Below are positions 1-7,057 of a DNA stretch of 41,996 nucleotides, piece by piece. The number at the start of each line of letters is the position of its first letter. Within the stretch, counting starts at the first letter, position 1. The notes under the pieces are model-generated. The model was not told where the DNA came from. It saw only the letters and a program-made list of their open reading frames with translations, and made no database searches. Position numbers and translations under genes: made by a program. Source of the DNA: Candidatus Contendibacter sp. (GTDB lineage: Bacteria > Pseudomonadota > Gammaproteobacteria > Competibacterales > Competibacteraceae); NCBI GenBank assembly GCA_029624765.1, contig JARSSO010000061.1, forward strand, positions 1 through 41,996, written 5' to 3'.

Positions 1-2
1 CC

Positions 3-266
3 GAGGCACCGGTTGCCCCGCCCGCCACGCCATCGATTCCAGCGCCCCCGCCCGCACCCGCGCCCGCCGCTGAGAAACCACCAACCGCGGAACCCGCCCC
101 GCCCGCGCCCGCCGCTGAGAAACCACCAACCGCGGAACCCGCCCCGCCCCCGCCCGCGCCCGCCGCTTCCACCGCCGAAGCCCCTGCCGCTCCGGCTACA
201 CCACCCACGCCCACCCCGATTCCCGAAAAGCCACCGGCCGCTGGCGAAGCTCCCCCCGCCAAATGA
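3..266 (+). CDS. C-terminal end of a Pro/Ala-rich protein (5' truncated by the window)
   Basis: The frame beginning at base 3 is open from the window edge to a TGA at 264-266 and encodes 87 residues made almost entirely of Pro, Ala, Glu and Thr. It contains a 15-residue tandem repeat of the type AEKPPTAEPAPPAPA (DNA period 45 bp, starting at 69 and again at 114). Other frames here also stay open because of the high GC, but only this one gives the AEKPP repeat and stops just before the terminator at 278-308. Such tails are typical of flexible periplasm-spanning linkers or the C-termini of envelope proteins. The folded part lies outside the window, so no function can be assigned. Confidence 0.6.
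   Translation, partial: EAPVAPPATPSIPAPPPAPAPAAEKPPTAEPAPPAPAAEKPPTAEPAPPPPAPAASTAEAPAAPATPPTPTPIPEKPPAAGEAPPAK
69..158 (+). repeat. 45-bp tandem repeat, two copies, coding for a Pro/Ala/Glu linker
   Basis: Two nearly identical 45-bp units begin at 69 and 114. Each encodes AEKPPTAEPAPP followed by a few Pro/Ala residues. This is a likely site of copy-number variation by slippage. Confidence 0.7.
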
Positions 267-277
267 ACGCATGAAAA

Positions 278-308
278 AACCCTCCCCGAAACGGGGAGGG
301 TTGCTTTT
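278..308 (+). terminator. Rho-independent terminator, probably bidirectional
   Basis: The arms ACCCTCCCC (279-287) and GGGGAGGGT (293-301) form a stem with a 5-base loop, followed by TTGCTTTT on the plus strand. A run of A lies on the other side, so the element can also act on the minus strand. It sits between the stop at 266 of the plus-strand gene and the stop at 324 of the minus-strand gene, as expected for a shared terminator between convergent genes. Confidence 0.85.
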
Positions 309-323
309 GATGGCGAATCGCGC

Positions 324-1004
324 TCAGCGCCAGTAAAAATTCAACCGGGACTGACCTTGACCGACGCGGGCCGTTTGCCATTGGCTTTGCCCCTGCGCGC
401 CAACCTCGACGGTGTAGACATCGGGGGGCAATTGAACGAAGAACCAGGGCCCCTTCGATTCGGCGCTCAGAACCAACGCGCCGCTCGGATCGAGAATGCG
501 CACCCGGACATCCGCCAGATAGTCGCCACTGTCTCGCATGGCAAACAACAATCGCAAATTGAACTGGCTGGCCAGGGCTTCCATTTCGGCCCGTTCGCTT
601 TCGCCAATGCCGCCCGATACGTAGCGAACGCCTTGGGCAACCTGAACCTGCAATGAGCTGTCCGGTGGAGACCAGTCGGAGCCGCTGTCGTCGGGATAGC
701 CATTCTCCCAAGCCGGACGCGGCGCGGCATACGGATACCGGCTTGGCGGGCTTGTTGGCGGGCTTGGCGGGCTTGGCGGGCTTGGCGGGCTTGGCGGGGG
801 CATCGTCGACGGCGATGATTCCTCGACGCCGGCCGGCAGACTGTAAAGCTGAATACTGCCCGGCGACTGTTCCCGGTCGCTGGGTGGAGCGTCGTAGGCC
901 GGGGGTACGGCCTGATTCCGTTGCGCGCTGGTGGTCGTGGACAGCAGACCGCCGCTCAACACCAGTGCCAGGGCAATCAAACTCGTCTTGCGTGGTTGAG
1001 CCAT
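324..1004 (-). CDS. Exported protein with Pro-rich linker and carboxypeptidase-regulatory-like C-terminal domain
   Basis: This encodes 226 residues. The ATG at 1004 is preferred over the upstream in-frame codon at 1100 because a strong AAGGAGGT lies 6 bases upstream and the protein then begins with a classical signal peptide: MAQPRK, then a hydrophobic run, with cleavage expected after TTTSA near residue 27. A disordered region follows with several Ser-Pro-Pro repeats (about residues 68-88). The last 80 residues contain a conserved-looking block (GIGESERAEMEALASQFNL) and a beta-rich segment with LADVRVRILDPSG and GPWFFVQLPPDVYTVEV, which resembles carboxypeptidase-regulatory-like (transthyretin-like) domains of uncharacterised proteobacterial periplasmic proteins. 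The specific role is unknown. It ends at the bidirectional terminator. Confidence 0.75.
   Translation of the reverse strand: MAQPRKTSLIALALVLSGGLLSTTTSAQRNQAVPPAYDAPPSDREQSPGSIQLYSLPAGVEESSPSTMPPPSPPSPPSPPSPPTSPPSRYPYAAPRPAWENGYPDDSGSDWSPPDSSLQVQVAQGVRYVSGGIGESERAEMEALASQFNLRLLFAMRDSGDYLADVRVRILDPSGALVLSAESKGPWFFVQLPPDVYTVEVGAQGQSQWQTARVGQGQSRLNFYWR
741..800 (-). repeat. 9-bp tandem repeat encoding Ser-Pro-Pro units
   Basis: On the plus strand the unit GGCTTGGCG recurs about six times with one variant unit (CTTGTTGGCG). On the coding strand it gives SPP repeats inside the exported protein. The 9-bp period keeps the frame, so copy-number change would only alter linker length. Confidence 0.8.
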
Positions 1005-1096
1005 GCCGAAACCTCCTTCATTTTCCAAAGTGCCGCGCCGACAACGTCGCGCCAGGAAATTTCCACGGGGTCGCATTGGAAATGGCCGTGAGCATT

Positions 1097-2242
1097 TCAA
1101 GCTGAATCGAGCGGCGTCGGGGTCTGCTCCGCAAAACGTTGTAGCTCGCGGTCGCCGGGCAGCGCGGGCTGATAACGGGAAACGAAGAGACGGCGGTCCA
1201 ATCCGGCCAGGGCGTACTCAACCCGCGCCTGGTCCTGGCGGGCGTGAATCAGGATGCCCACCGGCGGGTTGTCGTCCTCGGCCATCATGCCGTCCCGGTA
1301 CCAGGCCACGCAGGCATCGAGTTGCGCGATGTTTTCGTGGCCGAATTCGGTGGGTTGAAGCTCCACCAGCACATGACACTTGAGAATGCGATGGTAGAAA
1401 ACCAGATCGACGAAACAATGCCCCTCGCCGATCAGGATGTATTTCTGGCGCGTTTCGAAGCATAAGCCGTAATTCAAATCCAGCAGGAACGCTTCGAGCG
1501 CATCCAGCAGTCGTTCTTCCCGGTCGGTTTTTTCGGCCGCCTCGCGCGGTTTCAGGCCAAGAAACTCGAACACGCCGGGGTCGCGCACGGTGAGAGGAGA
1601 TATGGTGGCGGCATCGGCATCGGCATCGGCATCGACCGACGCCGGTTCGGCCTCCTCCGGCCGCTGCTCGGCAAGACCGGACAGTTCGTAATGCAGGCCG
1701 GCGATCTTCCGCTTCAGGGTCCGCGTCGACCAGCGGCCACGCAGGCATTCGCGCTCGTAAAAGGCGCGCTTGCGCGGAGGGTTGATCTCCATCAGTTCGG
1801 CCAGATGGGCGAAAGAGAGTTGTTCGACCAGAACCTTGCCGGTGGCCCAGAATGTCGGCGACGACGCGGCGGTCGCGGCCGATTTCGCGGCGGCTTGATC
1901 GGGCGGCCAGATGGGCGCCGCCGCCTCCGCGATCCGTGGGTAGGCCAGGTAAAATTGACGGTAGCGGTACAACTCCCGGCGGTCGCAACGGGCCAGCCCG
2001 TACCGGCGCAAGGCTGTGGCAAGCTCATCGATCAGGTGGTCGCGGTATCGAAAATAATCGGCTCCCATCCGTCGGTAGTTCTCGATCTGGTAGCCGATCA
2101 GCCAGTTGCGCAGCGTCAGGCTGGCATGAATCGCCTGGGTCGCCTGAATCGCCTGATGGTGGTGAATCTCCTCGATGGCGCCCAGCAGCCGGTCGAACGT
2201 AAAGTCGGGTTGCCGGCGGGTCTGGCTGGAGTTTCCGCTCAT
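1097..2242 (-). CDS. DUF1016/YhcG-type PDDEXK nuclease-family protein with an altered active-site lysine
   Basis: This encodes 381 residues from the ATG at 2242 (MSGNSSQTRR). An in-frame start at 2296 would overlap thrC and lacks support. The N-terminal half (about residues 20-150, with LTLRNWLIGYQIENYRR and ELYRYRQFYLAYP) matches the DUF1016 N-terminal domain. The C-terminal part (about 240-355) has the YhcG-like nuclease layout: ETRQKYILIGEGHCFVDLVF, then CHVLVELQ, then NPPVGILIHA. Asp279 and Glu294 are present, but the position normally occupied by Lys in the E-x-K motif is Gln296, so catalysis may be weakened. A GCATCG microsatellite gives an Asp-Ala run around residue 205. It lies 34 bp downstream of thrC on the same strand. 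Members of this family are linked to nucleic-acid processing and to mobile or defence-associated DNA, but the exact function is unknown. Confidence 0.8.
   Translation of the reverse strand: MSGNSSQTRRQPDFTFDRLLGAIEEIHHHQAIQATQAIHASLTLRNWLIGYQIENYRRMGADYFRYRDHLIDELATALRRYGLARCDRRELYRYRQFYLAYPRIAEAAAPIWPPDQAAAKSAATAASSPTFWATGKVLVEQLSFAHLAELMEINPPRKRAFYERECLRGRWSTRTLKRKIAGLHYELSGLAEQRPEEAEPASVDADADADAATISPLTVRDPGVFEFLGLKPREAAEKTDREERLLDALEAFLLDLNYGLCFETRQKYILIGEGHCFVDLVFYHRILKCHVLVELQPTEFGHENIAQLDACVAWYRDGMMAEDDNPPVGILIHARQDQARVEYALAGLDRRLFVSRYQPALPGDRELQRFAEQTPTPLDSA
1609..1634 (-). repeat. GGCATC hexanucleotide microsatellite
   Basis: About four copies of the hexamer encode an alternating Asp-Ala run between the two domains of the DUF1016 protein. 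The 6-bp period preserves the reading frame. Confidence 0.75.
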
Positions 2243-2276
2243 GGTTGTCGACCCACGATCGTCATGGCGTCCGTGT

Positions 2277-3686
2277 TCAACTGGCGTGGCGGGCAATATA
2301 CGCCTTGATCGCCGCCACTTCCGTATCCATCACCTTGAACCGTTGTGGCAGCGTCTCAAGCTTTTCGTAGCCGGCCGGCCGTTCGGGCGGGCGGCCCAGC
2401 GCTTCGACGATGGACTCCTCGAACTTGACCGGCAGGGCGGTCTCCAGGCAGAGCAACGGTACGCCGGCTTCGCGATATTCCAGCCCGACCTTCACGCCGT
2501 CGGCGGTGTGGGTGTCGATAACGATCCCGGATTCCTGATGAACCCAGCGGATGACGGCCATGCGGTTCCGGTGATTGCTGGAACCCGACACGAAGCCCGA
2601 TTGGGCGACCGCCCGGAAGGCGTCGGTGCCGGACAGATCGAAGCAGCCGCGCGTATCCACCTCCCGCCACAGGGCGCGGACCACCGCCGGATCGCGTCCG
2701 ACCATGTCGAAGATGAAACGCTCGAAATTCGACGCCTTGGAAATGTCCATCGAGGGGCTGCTGGTGTGCGCCACCTGGGCGGTCTTGCGCACCCGGTAGA
2801 CGCCGGTGCGGAAAAACTCGTCGAGGACATCGTTTTCGTTGGTGGCCAGAATCAGCCGACGGATCGGCAGACCCATGCGCCTGGCGATATAGCCGGCGCA
2901 GATATTGCCGAAGTTGCCGGACGGCACCGCGAACGAAACCTCCTGATCGTCGCGGGTGGTGACCGCCAGCCAGCCCTTGAAGTAGTAGACGATCTGCGCC
3001 GCCACCCGCGCCCAGTTGATCGAGTTGACCGTGCCGATGGCGTAGCGGGCCTTGAATTCGGCGTCGCCGCTGACCGCCTTGACGATGTCCTGACAATCGT
3101 CGAACACGCCGCGCACCGCGATGTTGAAGATGTTGGGGTCTTGCAGCGAGAACATTTGCGCGGTCTGAAACCGGCTCATCTTCCCGTGGGGCGAAAGCAT
3201 GAACACCCGAATGCCGCGCTTGCCGCGCATGGCGTATTCGGCGCTCGAGCCGGTGTCGCCGGAGGTGGCGCCGAGAATGTTGAGATGGCCGCCGGTCTTG
3301 AGCAGGGCGTATTCGAACAGGTTGCCGAGCAATTGCAGGGCGATGTCCTTGAACGCCAGGGTCGGGCCGTTGGACAGTTTCAATAGCCAGACGTCGTCGA
3401 TGAGTGGGGTGACCGGGGTGATGGCTTCGGTGCGGAAGGCTTCGACCGTATAGGCGCGGTCGATCAGCGCGCGCAGATCGGCGGCGGGGATGTCGTCGGC
3501 GAATTTGCGCAGAATGGCGAAGGCCAGTTCCGGGTAGGACGAACCGCGCCAGCGTGCCAGTTCACTGGACGTGACGGCCGGATAAACCTCCGGAACGGTG
3601 AGGCCGCCATCGGGGGCCAGACCGCCCAGCAGGATGTCGGAAAAGGTGGCGGGGGCCATGCCGCCCCGGGTGCTGACGTAGCGCAT
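2277..3686 (-). CDS. thrC: Threonine synthase
   Basis: This encodes 469 residues, a PLP enzyme converting O-phospho-L-homoserine to L-threonine in the last step of threonine biosynthesis (cytoplasm). The N-terminus MRYVSTRGG is the usual start of the class, so ATG 3686 is chosen over the in-frame codon at 3707. An AGGA lies about 7 bases upstream of it. Lys113 in TLAFKDIALQLLGNLFEYAL is the PLP Schiff-base lysine, and ATSGDTGSSAEYAM is the phosphate-binding loop. The region SFAVPSGNFGNICAGY is also characteristic. The length equals that of the Pseudomonas-type enzyme and exceeds the E. coli one by about 40 residues. No homoserine kinase or homoserine dehydrogenase gene is adjacent within the window. 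It probably reads on into the DUF1016 gene 34 bp downstream. Confidence 0.97.
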   Translation of the reverse strand: MRYVSTRGGMAPATFSDILLGGLAPDGGLTVPEVYPAVTSSELARWRGSSYPELAFAILRKFADDIPAADLRALIDRAYTVEAFRTEAITPVTPLIDDVWLLKLSNGPTLAFKDIALQLLGNLFEYALLKTGGHLNILGATSGDTGSSAEYAMRGKRGIRVFMLSPHGKMSRFQTAQMFSLQDPNIFNIAVRGVFDDCQDIVKAVSGDAEFKARYAIGTVNSINWARVAAQIVYYFKGWLAVTTRDDQEVSFAVPSGNFGNICAGYIARRMGLPIRRLILATNENDVLDEFFRTGVYRVRKTAQVAHTSSPSMDISKASNFERFIFDMVGRDPAVVRALWREVDTRGCFDLSGTDAFRAVAQSGFVSGSSNHRNRMAVIRWVHQESGIVIDTHTADGVKVGLEYREAGVPLLCLETALPVKFEESIVEALGRPPERPAGYEKLETLPQRFKVMDTEVAAIKAYIARHAS

Positions 3687-3778
3687 GAAGAAATCCTCGG
3701 GGATCACGATGCGTTGGGGAGGGTCATGGCCATGGCGGCGCCGTTTTTGCCAGCGGGATCTTCCTTGCCTTGAGTGCG

Positions 3779-3806
3779 TTTACACATTTTCCCAATTTTA
3801 GCTCAA
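3779..3806 (-). promoter_or_regulatory. Putative sigma-70 promoter of thrC
   Basis: On the minus strand TTGAGC (3806-3801) and TGTAAA (3784-3779) are separated by 16 bases, and the spacer is AT-rich in an otherwise GC-rich region. The -10 lies about 93 bases upstream of the thrC ATG. Both hexamers match consensus at 4 of 6 positions. The assignment is by inspection only. Confidence 0.4.
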
Positions 3807-3929
3807 GCCGCCGCGGGAGAGTGGGAGGTTTCGGTCGATTTCCTTTGGAGGCCGTATGAGGGCCTTTTGCCCGCTGGCGGGATCCGACATCCCCGACCGC
3901 GTCGGAGCGGCGCCAATCCGCCGCCGCGA

Positions 3930-4814
3930 TCAGGCCACCGGCCCGGCCGCTTTCCCGAGCCGTTGTCCCATCCGCGCCGTCGCGCCGGGGTGGATGTCGG
4001 GTTCCCAGCGCACCGCGCCCCGGCCAAACAGCAGGATCACGGTGGACCCCAGGTTGAAGCGGCCCATTTCCATGCCCTTGTCGAGCCGGGTCGCGCCCTC
4101 CCCGTTTGGCGGATAACGCCAGTGGCGGATGCTTTCACCCAACGGCGGCGTGATCGCCCCCGCCCACACGGTTTCGATGGACGCCACGTTGACCGCCCCC
4201 ACCAGCACCAGCGCCATCGGTCCCGCCGGAGTATCGAACAGCGCCGCCACCCGCTCGTTGCGGGCGAACAACTCCGGCACTACCCGAGCCGTCAGCGGCG
4301 ACACGCTGAACAGCTTGCCGGGAATGTGCGCCATCTCCCGCAACCGGCCGGCTAATGGCATGTGGATCCGGTGATAGTCGCGCGGCGACAAATACAAGGT
4401 GGCGAACGCGCCACCCTGGAACGGTCGCGCCCGTTCCGCGTCGCCGCCCAGCAGCGCGGTCAGCGAAAAGCGCCGTCCCTTGGCCTGCAACAGCGTATCG
4501 GCCTCGGCGAAACCGATTTGACTGACCGCGCCGTCCACCGGACAGCACACCACCCGGTCGCCGGGCGCCACTGGCCGCGCGCCCGGCTTGAGCGCGCGGG
4601 TGAAGAAGGCGTTGAAATCCCGGTAGGCGCCGGGATTCGGCTCCAGCGCCTCGTCCAGATTCACTTGAAATCGTCGGGCGAAGTGGCGAATCAGCGCATC
4701 CTTGAACCAGGGCGTCCGAACCCGCGCCAGGCGGTAAACCACGCGGGTCAACGACCGTTGCGGCAACAACAATCGCGGCAGGTGGCGCAGGCGATCGCCC
4801 CAGATTGCACTCAT
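3930..4814 (-). CDS. psd: Phosphatidylserine decarboxylase proenzyme
   Basis: This encodes 294 residues. The enzyme makes phosphatidylethanolamine from phosphatidylserine at the inner membrane. The proenzyme cleaves itself at the LGST motif (residues 255-258, within MGRFNLGSTVILLFG), and Ser257 becomes the pyruvoyl group of the small subunit. The upstream segments LYLSPRDYHRIHMPLAGRL and PGKLFSVSPLTARVVPELFA are typical of the bacterial family. ATG 4814 (MSAIWGDRLRH) is chosen with an AAGGGTG about 10 bases upstream, although a GTG at 4823 is also in frame. It is divergent from prmB across a 132-bp gap that must carry both promoters, and it is co-directional with thrC but separated by 243 bp, so it is probably transcribed separately. 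Confidence 0.97.
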   Translation of the reverse strand: MSAIWGDRLRHLPRLLLPQRSLTRVVYRLARVRTPWFKDALIRHFARRFQVNLDEALEPNPGAYRDFNAFFTRALKPGARPVAPGDRVVCCPVDGAVSQIGFAEADTLLQAKGRRFSLTALLGGDAERARPFQGGAFATLYLSPRDYHRIHMPLAGRLREMAHIPGKLFSVSPLTARVVPELFARNERVAALFDTPAGPMALVLVGAVNVASIETVWAGAITPPLGESIRHWRYPPNGEGATRLDKGMEMGRFNLGSTVILLFGRGAVRWEPDIHPGATARMGQRLGKAAGPVA

Positions 4815-4946
4815 GATAAACACCCTTTGCGTAGCCTATGCTTGCTTGATATATGAGGTAGGGGACGGAAGCATATCCGGTTCAACGGCGCAACGGTAGA
4901 ATGCCCTCGACCCTCTCCCGCCCTTTCCAACCACCCCTGATTCCAG

Positions 4947-5852
4947 ATGACCGACCACGACGACGTTTCCTCTCATCTACGCACGATCCGCGATCTGATC
5001 CGGTGGGGCGCCAGTCGCATGAACGAGGCTGGCCTGCATTTCGGCCACGGCACCGACAACGCCATCGACGAAGCGGCGGCCCTGGTGCTGCACGCCCTGC
5101 ATCTGCCGCCGGATCTCCACGCGGACTATTTTCAGGCGAATTTGCTTCCGGGCGAGAAACAGGCCGCGCTCCGATTGCTGGAGCGGCGCATCGTCGAGCG
5201 CAAGCCGGCGGCGTACCTGACCCAGCGCGCCTGGTTCATGGGGTTGCCGTTTTATGTGGACGAACGCGTGTTGATCCCGCGCTCGCCACTGGCCGAACTG
5301 ATCGAGCGGCATTTCGCGCCGTGGTTGCCGGACAGCCGGCAGATCGGCGCCATCCTCGACCTGGGGACGGGCAGCGGCTGCATCGGCATCGCCTGCGCCT
5401 ACGCCTTTCCGGATGCGCGGGTGGATTTGGCGGACATTTCCGCCGAGGCGCTGGAGGTGGCGCGGCGCAACGTCGCCGAGCACGGCCTGGAGGATCAGGT
5501 TGAAGTGATCCCGTCCGATCTGTTCTCGGCGTTGAAGGGGCGTCGTTACGATCTGATCATCAGCAATCCGCCCTACGTGGGTCTGGAGGAACTGGACAGC
5601 CTGCCGCCCGAATATCATCACGAACCGCGACTGGGGCTGGCCGCCGGCGCGGAGGGGCTGGATGTGGTGGTGGAAATCCTGCGCCAGGCCGCCGATCACC
5701 TGAAACGCGACGGGTTGCTGATCGTCGAGGTGGGCAACGCCCAATACGCCCTGTGCGAGACGTTCCCGGACGTACCGTTCACCTGGCTGGAGTTCGAGCG
5801 CGGCGGCCAGGGAGTATTTTTATTGAACGCCGCGCAGTTGCGCCGGTTGTGA
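4947..5852 (+). CDS. prmB: Ribosomal protein L3 glutamine N5-methyltransferase
   Basis: This encodes 301 residues, a SAM-dependent methyltransferase of the HemK/PrmB family that methylates the side-chain amide of a glutamine in ribosomal protein L3. Visible motifs are the SAM-binding ILDLGTGSGCIGIACA (about residues 132-147) and the catalytic NPPYV (from Asn207), which holds the target glutamine. The N-terminal helical part (RTIRDLIRWGASRMNEAGL, HFGHGTDNAIDEA) is of the PrmB rather than the PrmC type, and LTQRAWFMGLPFYVDERVLI supports this. The length is close to the usual 300-310. It is divergently oriented from psd. The signalling island starts 61 bp downstream. Confidence 0.93.
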   Translation: MTDHDDVSSHLRTIRDLIRWGASRMNEAGLHFGHGTDNAIDEAAALVLHALHLPPDLHADYFQANLLPGEKQAALRLLERRIVERKPAAYLTQRAWFMGLPFYVDERVLIPRSPLAELIERHFAPWLPDSRQIGAILDLGTGSGCIGIACAYAFPDARVDLADISAEALEVARRNVAEHGLEDQVEVIPSDLFSALKGRRYDLIISNPPYVGLEELDSLPPEYHHEPRLGLAAGAEGLDVVVEILRQAADHLKRDGLLIVEVGNAQYALCETFPDVPFTWLEFERGGQGVFLLNAAQLRRL

Positions 5853-5913
5853 CGAGCCGGTTGGACCGGTCGGGGCATCGCCATCACCATTCACGCTTTC
5901 GGCGGAGATCGCA

Positions 5914-7053
5914 ATGCAGTCTTCTCGAACGACGGGAGTTAAACTTGGGATCATCGCGCTCCTCAGCTTTTTCTTGCTCAATTCCGTGGTATTACCAGGG
6001 TGCGCGCCACCGGCGCCGATCCGCATCGGTTTCGTGGGCGGCACCTCCGGGCGGGTGGCCGATCTCGGCATTGCCGGGCGCGACGCCGTCCTGCTGGCGG
6101 TCGAACTGCGCAATCGGGCGGGCGGCGTGGCCGGGCGCAAGGTGGAACTGCTGATCCGCGACGACGAGCAGAACCCGGAAGTGGCTCAGCGCGCGGTGCG
6201 CGCGCTGATCGATCAGGGAGTCGTGGCGATCGTCGGCCCGATGACCAGCGCCATGGCGATCGCCGTGCTTCCCATCGCCAACGAGGCCAGGGTTCTCCTG
6301 GTAAGTCCCACCGTCTCGACCGACGACCTCACGGGGCTGGACGACTACTTCTTCCGGGTGATTGCCCCCACCCTGGACAACGCCAGCCGGGTCGCGCGCT
6401 ATCACCTCAGCCACGGCGCCACGCGACGGTTGGCGGTGGCTTACGATCTGAGCAACAAATCCTATACGGAAAGCTGGCTTAACCACTTTCGCGCCACCTA
6501 CGTTCAGGGCGGTGGCGAGATCGTCAAAGTCCTCGGCTTCGAATCGGGTGGCGAAACGACCTTCCTGCAACTGGCGGAAGACCTGCTGGCGACCCAAGCC
6601 GACGGCGTGTTGATCGTCGCCAACTCCATGGACACGGCGCTGCTGTGCCAGCAAATCCACAAGCTGGATCGCCGCCTACCCATCCTCACGTCCGAATGGG
6701 CGGCGACCGAACGTCTGATCGAACTTGGCGGCAAGGCGGTGGAAGGAGTAATCGTGGCGCAGAACTTCGACCGCAACAGTACCGCGCCACGCTACCGGGC
6801 TTTTTACCAGGCCTACCGCGACCGGTTTCATCGTGAACCCGGTTTCGGTGGGGTCAACGCCTTCGACGCCGCCAACGTGGTGCTGGACGCGCTCGCCCGC
6901 CGCCAGGACCGACAGAGCCTCAAGGAAACTCTGCTGGCCACGCCTCGCTTCGAGGGCGTCCAGGAACCCATTCTCTTTAACGAATTTGGGGACGTAAAGC
7001 GGAGCCTTCGCATCACGGTCGTGCGCGACGGCCAATTCGTGGTGATCGAGTAA
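5914..7053 (+). CDS. Substrate-binding lipoprotein 1, branched-chain amino acid receptor fold (candidate kinase co-receptor)
   Basis: This encodes 379 residues. A GGAG lies 6 bases before the ATG. A lipoprotein signal ends in LPGC (Cys30). Ala at +2 gives no inner-membrane retention signal under the E. coli rule. The mature part has the two-lobed LivK-like fold (Peripla_BP_6): PIRIGFVGGTSGRVADLG, GVVAIVGPMTSAMA, AYDLSNKSYTESWLNHF and GGVNAFDAANVVLDAL. Unlike true transport receptors, it has no permease or ATPase genes next to it. Instead its stop is 4 bp from the start of a membrane histidine kinase. The likely role, by inference from LuxP-LuxQ and TorT-TorS, is to bind a small ligand and report it to HK1. 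The ligand is unknown. It is the first member of a tandem duplication whose second copy starts at 10733. Confidence 0.85.
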   Translation: MQSSRTTGVKLGIIALLSFFLLNSVVLPGCAPPAPIRIGFVGGTSGRVADLGIAGRDAVLLAVELRNRAGGVAGRKVELLIRDDEQNPEVAQRAVRALIDQGVVAIVGPMTSAMAIAVLPIANEARVLLVSPTVSTDDLTGLDDYFFRVIAPTLDNASRVARYHLSHGATRRLAVAYDLSNKSYTESWLNHFRATYVQGGGEIVKVLGFESGGETTFLQLAEDLLATQADGVLIVANSMDTALLCQQIHKLDRRLPILTSEWAATERLIELGGKAVEGVIVAQNFDRNSTAPRYRAFYQAYRDRFHREPGFGGVNAFDAANVVLDALARRQDRQSLKETLLATPRFEGVQEPILFNEFGDVKRSLRITVVRDGQFVVIE

Positions 7054-7057
7054 CGCC

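Noticed and set aside
741..800. Possible CRISPR-like direct repeats
   Set aside because: The 9-bp units are contiguous without spacers and lie in frame within a Pro-rich coding region.
3849..3869. AGGCC/GGCCT hairpin followed by TTTT on the plus strand
   Set aside because: The stem has only 5 bp and no plus-strand gene ends there. The flanking thrC and psd genes are on the minus strand, where no T-run follows.
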